DNA of 64,000 nucleotides from Tanypteryx hageni (taxonomy: Eukaryota > Arthropoda > Insecta > Odonata > Petaluridae): contig CM054113.1 in the NCBI GenBank assembly GCA_028673005.1, positions 67,983,350 through 68,047,349 of the forward strand, given 5' to 3'. Below, one piece after another: positions 13,001 to 28,000 of this stretch. Made by a program: the position numbers and the translations under genes. A model generated the notes under the pieces. The model had not been told where the DNA came from. It searched no databases and was given only the letters and a program-made list of their open reading frames with translations. The stretch's first letter is position 1. The number at the start of each line of letters is the position of its first letter.

Positions 13001-16000
13001 TTAGATGCTCTTTTGGCGGAATACGAGGCGTGGGGAGGATTTCAGCGACCCGAGCGCCTCGATGTGAAGAAGCCGGGTCCGCCATTTGCCATCAACGGAT
13101 TCGCTTTCAGAGAAGACGACGACGAAGAACAGCCAATGAGGAAGGAACAGGTATGGCAAAAGCGCCGACGAAAATTTTACCCACTGGACTGAAATAAAAG
13201 AAAATGTGAGGATAGTGAATCCTATAAAATAAAATTAACAATTTCGCGTACTAAATATTTATACGGTCGCTTTTTATGTGGCATCATATTTTAGGAGACT
13301 AATGTTAATGGTGCGTACAGAAAGAAGAATTACATTCAAAGTAGCATTCAGGGCCGGCTCTAGGGGCGAGCACTTGAGGCACAGGCTCGGGGCGCCGAAT
13401 TTTAGGGGCGCCAAAATCAAAAAAGTTAGCTGCAGTCAATTCTTAAAAAATCTAATACGCCAGCCCAATAGGGCGCAATATGTGTAAAAACATCACATCA
13501 GTGATGAAATGAGTAGCCGGATTTCTATTTTTACTCTTTTCAAGGCAAAATTTTTATCCCAATTTTCAGCTTGTTTTCGCATTAAAAATTCAAAAATGAT
13601 CATATTGTCATTTATAGCTAGAAAAACCTTCAGAAAGTAATAAAATTGATCACGAGCAACCTGACGGTACAGATGCGATTGGACCCGGTAGCGTTAATGA
13701 ATATCGATCTTTTTAGTTATCGCTACGTATGTATCGTTATGAAAGTGGTTCGGTGAAGCAATGTCTTCTGAAGTGGCAATAATAATCTGATTATGATAAT
13801 TTCAATATAATAATGTGCAAAATTTTAAATAAAGATTATTAAAAATTCAAATTTTGAGACGATAATTGGCAACTCTTCAGCTTGTTGTAATTTCAGTTTC
13901 TAGTGCCGGCTATGTAAGGTGTATACCGCTCGGGCAGCTTACGTGCCCCTCGCAATCCCCATTCTTCACCCTGTGTGCAGTGATTGGGTGGGTAAATGTT
14001 GATAAAGGAAGTAATATATCGCATGCGACAATGCGCTGGGTAATTCGGCGGATAGCCTTGGCGGGAAAACAGAAGACCGCAATTTGCTAACTTACTCGGT
14101 GATCGGGTACTAATCAGAGCCAACCTAACTACTCTTTGTCGTACCCGAGAACCTCTTGTCCAGGACTTCCGAACGTGGTGCCTGCAGGCGCCATGACGCC
14201 CGTCAAGGTTAGCTGTGACGCTCGCCGAGTTTCTTCAGGTGTCCTTAAAACTTTCAGCTCTTGCAACTAATAGTGTAGAGCGTTCACATAATACTCGAAA
14301 ATGCCAATCTAAAAAGACTTTATGACTTTGTCATATAGAATTCACATACAAATTCATACAATGATTATATCATTGATTGTATCATTTTACCTTTAATCTT
14401 TATCGTAATGTATCTCATTGTAGTGAATGGTGAACAGTTTAAAAAATGAATTGAAAATTAATAACAATTATATTAGATGATATAATGAATTTTGTAATAG
14501 CTATGAAAAATATTGGTGGAGAGGGGCGCTCGAACAAATTTGCTGCTCGGGGCGCCAATACACCTTGAGCCGGTCCTGGTAGCATTATAAAAAGAGTAAA
14601 AGACAGCGGCAACAGTTTTCTTTCAATTTTCCGACCAGAGAGATTTGGTTATTTTTAAATACGTTAATTTAAAGGTTTCATCGCGGATCTATTTGAAATT
14701 AAGGAAGAAATTCTCTTCGCGTTCGTCGTAGTACGCTTGAAAACGTTCCCTCATAATATAACTTTTATAATGAATGTGTTGCTCCACCTTTTTACCCTCG
14801 ATGGACATTAAAAACTAGTGTTTATTTTTATGCAATGAAAATAAACTTCATGGCAATAAACGTGAATAACAGCCTCTAGAACGCGATCTACATTCACTTA
14901 ATACTTGTTCTCATCCCTTTCTGCGTATGTTCAAATTATTTTTTAAATACGAATAATACGCGTAGCTACTTTCGAGTAGAAAAGGAAATAAAAATATTTC
15001 TAATGGTATAACTTTGTTTAATTCCAGTCACATGTATTGGTCTTTCTTTCTTATAATGGAATTCCGTCAAGTAAAGCATGGCGCAGTGAATTATACGATA
15101 CATAATGAGAATAGTAGAACAGAATAGAATACTAGCGAGGATCGTCATCCGAAAATTATTGTTTAAGGATTACGTACACACTCATCAGATCTATTTTATC
15201 CATCAGTTTTTTTTTTGCTAGAACAGCAATTTTCTAGGAGTTTCTGGAAAATCATTGAAAACGGAACGCCGGAACATAATATTTCCAGAGAGATAAAAGT
15301 TACACAGTTGGACACGCTATTAACAAAATGAAATTTCAAATGGAGAAAATATCTTTATTCGTGTTCTTGATAGTTTAAAAGTAAAATGTTGGATATAAAA
15401 CGTTTATTTGTATAAGGCCGAAAGGATAACCAAAGTCATAGGAAAGGATTGTCCATCCTTATTCGTAGTTGCGGGTGCTTCGTCGTACCGGGTAATTATT
15501 TACTTTGGAACATACTCAGAATAATGCGTCATAGAAGTGAAAATGCAGTGTAAATAATTTTTCAGCGTTAAAACTTCGCCTGAAAAGGTTATATGACCCT
15601 ATTTTAAATTAAAATCAACTTAATTCCGTGGCTCACTTTCCCTTCAAAATCTCGCGGGTCATCGGTGGGACAGCCCTGCCCAGGAGAATTTTAATCATTG
15701 AGTTTACTAGTAGGTGCAACAGAAAAGTATAAATACTGGATAAGAATTTTTATTTTGTCGGTAATTTTCAAAATACAAGAATTCTGAATTTTATTATATT
15801 CTGTTTTAGTTAGATCATGTGAAAATGAAGATCATTGTCGATTGACCGATACTGGCAAATCTTGATACTTGATAACTATGCCTATAGGAATCACCTGTAT
15901 CAAACATTATACGCGCACTAGCTTGCTAATTCGACTTTGAATTGCATTTTAACTTCCTAAAACTGCAGAGTATAGTTTCTCTATCTCTAATTCTTTGCGA

Positions 16001-19000
16001 CAGGAAGTGAACGAATATACTGTCCTTGCAAAAAGTCTCGACACCCGAGTTTGAGACCGTATATCTCGAAAACAACCGCAACGATTTCAGTGGGGTGAAA
16101 AGTAGCGGTTAGAGAATTTATTTGTATGTTAATTGATGTAAATCTTAAAATTTTAGTCTATGTTTAAATATTTTATATTGGATGTATTTGAAGAAAAACA
16201 CGGTTTTTAGATCTTGAAATCCGATAAGACCAATTGAATGTTTACATGTCAGAAACCCGGCAATGTATCAACTTGCAATTTTAATAGCACTTACCTAAAA
16301 CTATTAGGAATAAGTATCTGGAAGCGTTATTTTCTAACCCCACCATAATACCCCATTTTGTTACATTTCTGAAATTCGGCTATCTGCGTCAATCCCGTTT
16401 TCCAAGTTAGAGGTACCGTTGTCACGGGACAAATTCCTATATTACTAATATATAAAAAATAACATCAGAAAATTACTTTCCAAAATGATACCGATTTTTA
16501 TTTCATCTTCATTCTGCCTCCGCCTTATAGCGATCTCTGGCTTAGCAAAACCGGCGGGAAAGAGAAGGAAAGTAGCAATTGCAGCGTGCGCTGTTGCCAC
16601 GTCTTCTATGTTAGTGAGTCATTTACATCAGTGGTGCCCAAACTTTTCTAATGACGGGCCACATCAGTGGTTGCGAATCCCTTGGCATTGGAAGTTGCCA
16701 ATTCTTCGGCGAGCCGGATTCGAGTTTAAATCGGAAGCTTTCCACGTATTCTGAGGTGCTATATAAGTGAAAATCAAGTCTAAATCAGGTTTTCATGGCT
16801 AGCATTTCAATATTTAAAGTTTTATTATCAAAATGATCATTAAATGTATGAATTTGTGTGTTAAATTTTTCGAATTGCCTTTTCGCCATAGCTTCGCGGG
16901 CCGCATTTGGCCCGCGGGCCGTAGTTTGGGCACCACTTATTTACATGACCGGGCGTGCAACGAATACGGAGGAGGTAGCAACAGCGCGCACTCTTTCCTC
17001 CCCTCTACCGCCGTTTCACTACGCCAGATGTTGCTTTAAGACGGAGGGAGAATGAAGTTGAAATAAAAATCGGTATCATTTTGGGAAGTAATTTTTACTT
17101 TCTCCATACGTAGTTGAGAGGAAAGTATTGTTTTCATGAAAAAAAATTGATTTCGAGATTTCAACCAAAATACACGTTTTGAGGTCCCCTGAACACGTTT
17201 AGACCATTTTCGCGATACTGTCTGTGTGTATGTGACAGCTTTTTTGTGGGTGCTCTAGCTCAAACTATTAATCAGATCAACGCGAAATTTTATATTTAAC
17301 ATTTTTACGACAGTCCCAAGAACTGATTAGTTTTTGGTAAAGATCGGTCAACCGAAAGTGGGTGTTCACTCTTTTCACTTATCCGTTATTTTGAAATATT
17401 TGATATATGTAAAAATATATTGAATATAAGTTGTAGGAAATTTAATTTTCTACAATCTTTGATTGAAACATTTTCCCTTACAATTCATTGTTTTTTAATT
17501 TTCTACAATCTTTGATTGAAACATTTTCCCTTACAATTCATTGTTTAAGAGATTTTTTAAAAACTAATTTTAGCTGCCACCTTCTACCGACGACTATTGT
17601 TAACAATTGATGCTTACTTACATCTTAGTAACGCTCCTTTTTATTTTCTTAATTGCTGGAGCTTTGTGGTTATTTCTGTTCTTTGTAGTCTAAAATTTTC
17701 TCGCAGTTTCTTAAATTATTTATTATTATGGAACCTATTTGGAATTTTTAGAAATATTACAGGTATGAAGAAAGTCATGTGGTGGCCACATCAAATATTT
17801 GTGTTTTAAATCACATTTTATCGGATTGTTGCCATGGAGACGATTATTACCGAACTCGGCTTGAGCATAGACGAGTGAACAAATGGGTTATTTTCTTTTC
17901 CACTCGACTACCCTTCAGCAGTGGACAGTCGATCCATACATATTAGCGTATAAACAGAAACATTTATTAAATTTGTTTATTTAAAAAATACGTGGAAAAT
18001 ATAATGCCAGAAAGAAATTTTGACACTGCTTTTGATATTTTAAACCTGCTAATGCTATATTAATTTGTTTTCAATTTTTCTCTATCATTGATAAACTATG
18101 ACTTACAAATGGTATTTATGGTATGAGAATTCCTTGGAATGACTAACACATACTGAAACATTTCCTGTCAATATAAGTTATCAATTCAAGGCGTCCAAGT
18201 TGGGAAACCAGCCTGCATTAGTCCTGATTTGGACTTCTTGTTGTCAAATAATTTTTCCCGTAAAACGTAAGGTTTATGATAAATTTAAAGAAAAGGAAAT
18301 TAACGTATTTACGTAATTATACGATTTTCGATCTTCTTTGGTTAATTCCAAAAAATAATAAAAATTTTACAACTCGAGAACCGCTTGACATATTTAAATA
18401 AAATTTGGTATTGGGGAGTTTTACTAAAATTTGTCGACTAATTCCAATTTTTCTTAAAATCACACGATAATTACGACCACTTTACATGAAGACCTACATT
18501 TAGCTTACAATGTACTTCTTTTTCAACTCGGGGACGTATTTTGATGAAATTTGGTATTGGGGAATTTTACTAAAATTCGTCAATCTCATAGAACGCATTT
18601 GGAAACTCTGTGTACTCCGACATGGAGTACACTATTCCATACTTCTTATTTCACGGCACGCTTTCTGAATTCACTCGGCTGTCGCCGCAAACAGAACCAA
18701 ATTCCATGAGATTGTGTGGAATATTTTTATCACTCGGGGATCGGGAGAAAATTATCAGAGAAATTATGGCCAAAAAACTGCTTGTTAAAATCGTTTGAAT
18801 ATTTCAGTCAGACTGTGAAATGATTCGAGGATTCGCCTCCAAATTAAGGAATACATCTCTTTCAGCTTCAAGTAAACGAAAAAAGTTGAGTAAGTTTAGC
18901 AATAAGTTCTCACCATTTTTAAGAAATTTATTCCCTGCGCTCTTAGCTTGAGAATAATAAAACATAGTAATAGTTTTTCTTTACCCGTAATTCCAAATGT

Positions 19001-22000
19001 ACTGCGACAGGCAAGGCTGGCTTTACTTGACCCACCTCGCAGCCTCTTCCACCTCTTGCTGTCAACATTATTCCCATGCACCTAAACGTATCCAAGGATC
19101 ATCTTTTATTTTAAATAATGATTTTTCTATACTTTAAACGGGGAGGGGCAAACTACGGCCCGCGAGAGCACTTCATGTGGCTCGCGATGCCATTGCAAAG
19201 GCGAACCGTGAAACGTAATGCAGATAATTTAATATTTGTTAGTCAAAATGGTGGGTAAAAAAACTTTTTATGGTGAAGCTATGCCGCTAAAAGCAGGCCT
19301 GTCCAACCCGTAGCTCAGGGGCAACATGTTATCCAAGAAATACTTCGATGTTGTCCGCGAAGCGGATCAAGTTCCAAGAAATAACAGAGATTTACAAGAT
19401 TGGAAAGCTTAAGCACCCGCAACTGCCGATAAAATTTGACCGCCCCTGCTTTAAACCCTCGATTTAAAACATCTCGTGATGTGAAATTTTCGCCATCCTC
19501 CGCCAGATATGAATTATTCTCTTCGATTTATAATCATCCGCTCGGCAACCACTCCCGGTAATTGATGCAATTTCCTCTCTCCAATACAGCAGGTAAAGTC
19601 CTGGCCGATGAGCCTCCACCAAGAGTCGGAGAACGACATACCGGAGGACACGGAAACTAACGAAGCAGGTGAGTGCCATCGATTATCTCTCTCTCTCTCT
19701 CTCCAATATCGAACGCAATCTCCTTTTCCCTCTTCGACCTTCTCTCGTTAACTTCATTAATTTAAATTTCATTCTTTTATATGCCATGTTTGAAGTTTCT
19801 CCGGGCAATGCGTGTCATGAAAGCTGGTACAGATAATTATACAATAGTATTTAAAACGGTAAATATGAAATAATATTCTCTAAAGTTCGTTAGGGAATAA
19901 ATCAATTACTATTTACTGTTCGTACATATGAATAATGAGGTTATATTGATAATTATTCAGTAATATTAAAACGGCAAAGTTTGTTAGGGAAAAATTCAAT
20001 TACTATTCACTATCCACACACACGAATGATATGAGAAAACGTTATTTCCTAACAGTTATTTTGTTTCATGCCATGGTAAACGATCTTCATTTGTACTTGT
20101 TGCGATGTTTCTGTCAAAAAAGTCACGAGGGTGGGGGTTTTCGAGCAGATTAAAAATGCACGACAGACTTAAAAATAAAATCTCATGTCATTTCTAAATC
20201 GACTTTGCCGTCTCGTCTGCAGACTAGTAACAGTTTCATTAAATAACGTCGAGAAGATGAGAAGCCTCAATTTTCAGAAATTTCGAAACTGTCTACAAAA
20301 ACAAGATGGATTTCAATATCCTGCAGAGCTATCGTAGTTTTTACTTTTTTGTCAAATCATATCCTTGTCCTTACGGCATTTATTTATTACTAGTATAAAA
20401 GCCCGTAAATATGACGGGAAGAAATGTATTTACGTATATAGTATAATGTATAATTGCCCGTCAAAAATGACGGATATCTCTCCCTTCATCTTTCTCAATA
20501 CCTTCATCTTTTTCCTTCCCTTCATAAAGTCCCGTATTCATATAGCAATTATAAGTAATTTAAAAATGCAAATAAATAATACACTACACGATATTTACTC
20601 TCATATCACATAAATAGTTCTCGATTCTCCCGCTCTTTAAGAGAGGCGCCACAGTCGAGCGTTGAAACGGTGAATCAAACAGTCACTTGGCTTTTATAAA
20701 GAGAATTTCTTACGGTGATGGTTCAATATCGAACTATTTTTTGCATTCTTGGGGAATAATACCACATTTCAGTTTACACAAAAGCCGTTGAAGTAATAAC
20801 TGCAAAGACGAAGTAAAAATATTTTTTTCTGAAAAATAAATGAATAAATGCCATCCATTTCCAATTCGTATAAAAAATTATATCGCATCTAACACATTCT
20901 ATTAAGCATTTTCAGTCACGTAACTTAAATTCGAATGTAAGCGATCGTTATTTTGTTATAACACATCTCAAAATACCTTCCTCCGGCTTGAAACCGTCAT
21001 TTAATTTATAGCTTACTATATTTTAATCCATATTTAGGGTTGCTGCATTAAAACTTTACACATTACTCTAAAGCCCCCAAGCCTTTCATTGTATTTAACC
21101 ATAAGAATTTAGGTCCTGTAAAATTCATACTATGTTTCTGCGAGTGCGGTAAAAATTAAAAAATATATAAATTATGTTTAGCCTACTTTCCAAAAAATGG
21201 AAAGTATGTAGTCTTATGAGATCACCTCGGTGTCCGTGTGTCCCCCTCCCCCCTAACATCTTCATGAATGAACCGATTTCAACTAAATTGGGTACATAGA
21301 ATGATCAAATGACATATTTGGACCTGATCGACTCAGCAGAGGTGCCACAATTGCTAAGTTAAACTTTTCGGTAATAATGAATTTGGAAGGAATTGGCCAA
21401 ACCGATTTCAACGAAATTTTGTATGAAGTAGGCGAGCAACATAAAATAACAAAATCAAGATGTTTAGTATAGATATAGAAAGCAGGGCTGCCACAATACA
21501 ATGGATAAAAAAATTATTTTTACACATATTTGTGTTGAACTGTTCATATCAATTTTAACCAAATTTAATACTTTTATTATACACATATACAAAATCATAT
21601 TAGCATATTTTAACCGAATCAGCCAAACAGGGGTGCCACAATTACAAATTAAACTCTTTTGGTAATTAAGGATTTTGAAGGAATTGGCTGAATGGATTTT
21701 AATTAAATTTTGTATATGAGATTTGTACAACATACCATAATGAAATCAAGATGGTAAAAGCGGAGCTAAATAATCTTCATATAAATAAATAACCAAAATG
21801 TCATATTTCAACAGGGTCGACTAAACAGGGCTACCATAATATCACTGAACGGATTTCAAAGAAATTTCGTTTGTAGGGCGAGTAGAGAATGGCAAAACGA
21901 GATATGTTTAGAACGGATCAAAAAAGTGGGGCTACCACAATATGAGGAAAATAACCTTCTGATTTCAAAGCAAGTACATTAGTATACGATTATACTACGG

Positions 22001-25000
22001 CGAATTTGACAAAAAGCACTTTTGTGTCACGGGAAACCTGTGTACACCCCTACTTGTGATAGATTAAAATTGTATTGAAAGGAAAGTAGGCGGATTACTT
22101 CTTTCCAGAACTACTTGTTCTTAATATCTCATAGGTTGAGTGGCATTTTAAAAAATTCAAGCGATGCTTGTTTCTTAAAAAATATTTTCTTTCGTCATTT
22201 TTCTGTGTCATAACGTGTCTATTCATCTGCTTTTCGGTTTGTTCCGGTTCATTCGAACATCTTTTTTTAAATGTTTTGAGAAAATTCCTTTTATGAAGGA
22301 GGGATTTACGAAAATTTTCACCGCGTTAGAAGTTTCTGAAGAGGTCATAGAAAACGCACTCTCTTCCTTCAGTCGGGGTACATGATATTGTTGAGACAGC
22401 GCAAACTTTATTTATCACAAGATTTTTTATTCTTTTTAGACAAATTCAATTCTTTTTAAACCATCAGGTGGTGCTGAATTCATTACCGATGGAGAAAATT
22501 CTAACGGCGAGGAGTTGAAGAGCAGGAAGGCTAAAGACGCACCGTCGACTACAGAACGCTACAAACATCAGAAAGGGGTTTGTAAACTGCAACTTCCTGC
22601 CAACATTTGACTTTAAATTGTTTTTATGATGATACACTTTGGCTCAATACCAATCCTTTAAATGGGTTTATTTATGTGTCATATTATGCAATAACGGTAA
22701 AGCGTCATCAATCTATATGACAGTATTTTTAGCCATTATCTTAAAATCTGGCTATGACCTGAAAATATACTATTGGCGGATTATAATTTTCTGTAATTTT
22801 TAAGCATTTTATTGACTGACTTATCCATTTATATTTTCACAAGGGTCTAAAGTTTAGTTTTGAAATGCTTCCCAAACAATAAAAATGGACAAAAGCATAA
22901 AAGTAAGCATAATAAAAAATAACAGCCCGGACTTTTAAATCTCATAGCGAAATGTCGCAAAAGAATAAAACCTTATAAACACGACTCCTTCCCTTCGTTT
23001 TTCGCCTTTCCTGCAGGCATCGGAAGCTACTTTGACTCGCGCAGCTGCACAGAAGAAAGAGGTTCCCCGAGGGCCAACACGCCTCGTGGAAGACGGGGAG
23101 GGGCTGTTCGGGGGTGGATGGGATGGCGCCGGAGGCGGAGGCAGAAGCAGGGACACCGTCGACCCCAGCTACGCCTTCGTTGCTTTCAAAGACGGGTGAG
23201 CTAAGTTATTTCGTATGCCCATGCATCTTTCCGGAATTACATTACATAACGCGTATTTCTGAGAAAAATAGATTGGCGCGAAGAAATAATTTTCACTCGC
23301 TTACTTTCATGTTAATTGCTAATAAGAAGTTGAATAAAAATCGATTCTACTTCCTACGTAGATTTTAATTTTTTTAAATCGAATAACAGTGATCTCAGAA
23401 GTTCATGTTTTGGAATTTTCATTGAATGATGCTAAAGAATACCAAATAAAACAAAATTTGGATCAACAGCATTCTTATTATTGATAAGATATAGTTTTGA
23501 CGATACAATAGCATCATCGGATAAATATTATTAAACTTTCGACTTAAAAAGATTATAATAATCTTGATAATCGGAAATTTACAAAGGTTTTTTGTAACTT
23601 TATTTCATAGTCATCATAATGGCATTACTTGAAGTTACTCCTTCGCCCGTCTAGTTCAAAGATAACTTGCTTTTCGTATTCTCGGAAATAAAAAACTGTC
23701 ATTATGCTGCAAGATTTAATTTTACGTGTCTCTTTCTTTCGTTTCCTTAGTGTCCGCACTTGGAAGAAAGGAGCTGACATAGCAAACGCAGTGGCCGACT
23801 TTCTTAATTTGCGCCGGAATGATTTTTCCAACATTAGGTGAGAATAAAATATCGATGTCAACATTTTGCTATTATTATATTCTCCATTTCATGTCCGCCA
23901 GTTGAAATTTTATGAATAAATATTTAAGCGCGTTTGACCTCAATTGTACGATATGTTCGATATCAAATCGATCGTCATGACTAGAATAAATAGTGGCTTT
24001 GTCTAACTCAGCTCTCTGCGATCCAAATTATATTTTTTCGAAGAAGACAAATACTGCTCTAAAATGTTGTGAATTGTTATTTAAAATGTATAACTTTTAA
24101 ATTTAATTTACTTTAGGTTGCAGTGTCATTTCTTCAAAGCTGTATCATTCAACAAAATTAATTAATGAAAAATAACAAACCTGATACATTGAATTTCATC
24201 TTGAGGTTACGGCGTTCGTAGAAGTTTTAGTGATTTTTTCATTACGACTCACTTATTGTCCCATTACTTTCTTTTCTATCATCTATTTGAAACAGGGTTG
24301 GCCGGTATGAGGTCACTTTCAAAGTCCTTCCAAACCGACTTGGACTCAACGCATCAGAAGTGGCTCGAAGGATTGGTAAGTCGAAAATCAGTGACTTTAA
24401 CGCATGTGGCCTCCATTGTTATAATTTTAAATTCTCAATTATTTCTCCTTTTTTGGTATGTTACGCAACTGGATCATTTTAACATGTAACATGCATACGT
24501 CGGTATTAATAGTTCCCAACTTATTTGTTTATCTACTAACATGCTCTATAGTTCTACCAAAATTCGTTCTGAGTGCACTATAGTTAACCAGAAATTAACT
24601 AATATTGATTAATGGATTCCACTTATTTTTTCCTTTAACTCGTGTAATTGTTCATTGATTTTATCTTTTTAGGAGACATAAAAACAGCGCTGAAAAATGA
24701 AATTGGTGTGGAGGTGACTTCTGCTGGAATTGGCGACAGGGTGAGTGATTGGTATGAGTAATTTTTTCCAAATGTTGTATACAGTGCGTCTATAAAGTAA
24801 TGCGACTGATTTTATTGCGCACACTGTAATGATGACATTAATCAGCTAGAGGCATTATTTATTCGTCGACTCCTCCTCTTTCGATTATCACAAACCGCAT
24901 GCAATCCTGTTCAATTGTTGTAGAGATAAGATGTGTTTTGTGGCCGTATATCCGACGGCGTCGTCAATACTTATAAAATGAAACAGCATTACAACATTAA

Positions 25001-28000
25001 ATAATGTTTTAAACTCGGGAAAAGTGCATCCGAAATGCACAACATGTTCCAAACGGTTTATGGGATCCAGAGACCATGAGACAAAGTGCTGAGTGGCGGT
25101 CACCCGATTCGCCAAGGCCAAAGAAGGTGCGTTTTCAAAAATCACGCATCAATACGATGCTCATCACTTTTTTCGATTTTCAATGGATTATCCACAAATA
25201 ATCCGTGCCGCCAAGGAAAACTATCAATAGCCAATATTATCTGGGTGTGATGGAGCGTTTACCGGCGAGAATCGGTCGCGTGCGGCCAAATTGGCATCAC
25301 TCCGGCAAGTGGAGTCTTTTGCACGATAACGCGCCTTCACACACGGCAATTAATGTGAAAACATTGTTGGCTAAATAGAACGTCGTTGAACTTAACCACC
25401 CCCCCTTATTCATACGACTGGGCTCCAGCAGACTTTTTTTTATTTCCCAAATTAAAATTGAAGCTGAAGGGGAGAAGATTTGACACAATAGAGGACATCC
25501 AAACAGCGGTGATGGCAGAATTACACACTATAGACTCAAGTAACTTTTCAGACTGCTTCAAAAAGTTATATCAACGTTGTATTAATTGTATTTCGTCACA
25601 CGGGGACTATTTTGAAGGAAATAGGTAAAATAAAAAATTTTCTACGCTTATGCTTTTAGTTGGAATTTTTGTCTCATTACTTTCTAGACGCAGTGTGTAA
25701 GATTAAACATATTGTGGCATTTAATTAATATTTTACAGCATTTTCCGAAAATTTACGTTTTTCATAAAAATGCTGAGGTTAAAAGGCATTATTCTTACAG
25801 TTGTATCCTCAAAATACCCGTGCTTCATTGACAGTATGTTTACTCATCTGATCCCAATTAGAAACGTAAAAACTTTGTTTTGTTTTAACTACGGAATCAG
25901 ATTTATTTTTCATTAAAATTGCGCTCGTATTTTAAAACCGAAAACGTTTTAAATACTTAAATATCGCATCAGAGATTGAATACTTTACATTCGATCATTT
26001 CGAAAGAAACGTTAGCATAATTTGCTAGCAATGATCGCAGACATAGGACTGTGGATGAATATGTTGCCAAGATTTTTAAATAATTCATCTTTCTCATTTT
26101 TACACGGAAGCCACGAATTCCATGCGGATTTCTATTATTTGCTGTAAATTATTGTAAAGGATATGAAATTCATAATTTTTCTAAGTAATTAATGCCCGTC
26201 TAATATCAGTTTAACAATAACACCACTAAGCCTTTTCATCAATGGTGTGCCTTTGTTGGTCTACCGATTCCTCTCCTAATAACCACCTTTCCTCCTCCTG
26301 CAGGCAAAGTTGGTAACCCTGAACGACGGCGGCTTGGTATCTGTGGTTTCTGCCACTCCATCTTTCCCCGTTCCCGGATCCGCCGTCGTGGAGTTGGCCG
26401 GTATGGCTGGGGGACCCCTTGGGTGGGGGGCGGGCGGCGTGCCCGGTGGGGGATCCGCCTTGGTATCTCCTCGTACCACCGTGGAGAACAGCGCTCCAGA
26501 GAGGCAGCTTCGCGTGGTCGCTTTCCTTGCGTGCGGCGTACTCGCAGCCACTCTCATCGGCGTAGCGGCACTATTCATCGTGAGACGACACGCGAAGTCG
26601 CGGGCAAAGTTGCGCGGATTGGGAGGAAAGGAAGACGCTGAAGCCAGCAAGGATTATCAGGTGAGTTCTTCGGGAATGGTTGGGGAAATAATGCGCCGTG
26701 AAGAATGACTTCGACTGGAAAATTAAGATTTGACTGAAAAGTATTTCGAATCGCAATAATGTCTAATAAGAATAAATCTAATGATATACGAAAATTTTGG
26801 AGGAGCTATTTAGGTCACAAATAACTTTTCGTCGAAATCCTACATCCTCATTTGGGCTTGAAATAATAATAGAGACAGCGAAAGGATTATTTTCCAACGC
26901 AATTGCTCAAGCGACAAAATATTTGTAGACACTCCTACGGGTAGTTTCTCTTTGGCGGTAATTTTAGATGTGACATTTTATGACAATTTTAAATGGATTT
27001 AAATCTGTAAATTAAAATTTCGTGCGATTTTCCTCCATTTATAGCATACTATCATTTCACCAATGAATAGATATGCTTTTCTTAAAACTGCCGATTTATC
27101 GAATGCCTCCGGAACGAGTCTATTGCGATTAATTGGATATTCCAGTTGATTTATAAATCTATTTACATGCAACATACTACACACAGGTAAAAAATAAGTA
27201 AATATTAAGGTAAGAAAGGAAGCACTTAAGGAAAAGCCAGTTAACAGTTAAATAAACTCAAAATGTTTAACGCATTTGTTACCTACCTATAGGATAAGTA
27301 AAAACCATGCATATAAACGTGTGTAATGCAATATAAATAACTTTAAAGCCATTAAGTTTTAAAAATATCGGTTAATCAAAATTTCAGTAATTCGATACCC
27401 AGTCAATCAGGAGTTTAGTTTAAACATTGAACCAATGGATTTCTTTGCGGCCACTTATGGCGTGTTCATAAATCTTTTGAGTCAAATGACCATTTCTACA
27501 ATGGTCTCTTCTTCCTCTTCTGTCACAATTGCTGACAACTAAGGACTTGTGCCGAGCAAGGATGGCCACCAAAGCAGCCCCATGCCCCCAATCAGCCCAT
27601 CCATCTGCAGCTGGGGAGAAGACAGAAGCTGTCCCTGCCCACGGATCTGCTCGAGTTGCCTCTCTGTCCAAGGAAGGGGAACCGCCAAACAATAGCCCTT
27701 CGTCTCGATCTAGCACTTCATCCTGGTGAGGATGGTTAATCCCACAACATTGGAATGGATATTTTGATCTCTGTTGTTTCACAAGATCGACAAATTTTTT
27801 AGGAAATATGATGGAGAATTTTGATTGGGTGCCATAAGATTCAAATTTTATCCTTTCATGCTATTCACTATCAGTATTCAAATGAAATAATAAAAAATTC
27901 CCTGCTCTAAAGAAAACTTAAGCCAAATGATTAGTTCCTCAACTTATATGGAATGTCTATAAAGAGTTTTCAGTAACATCAAGTTGCAATATAACTTACT

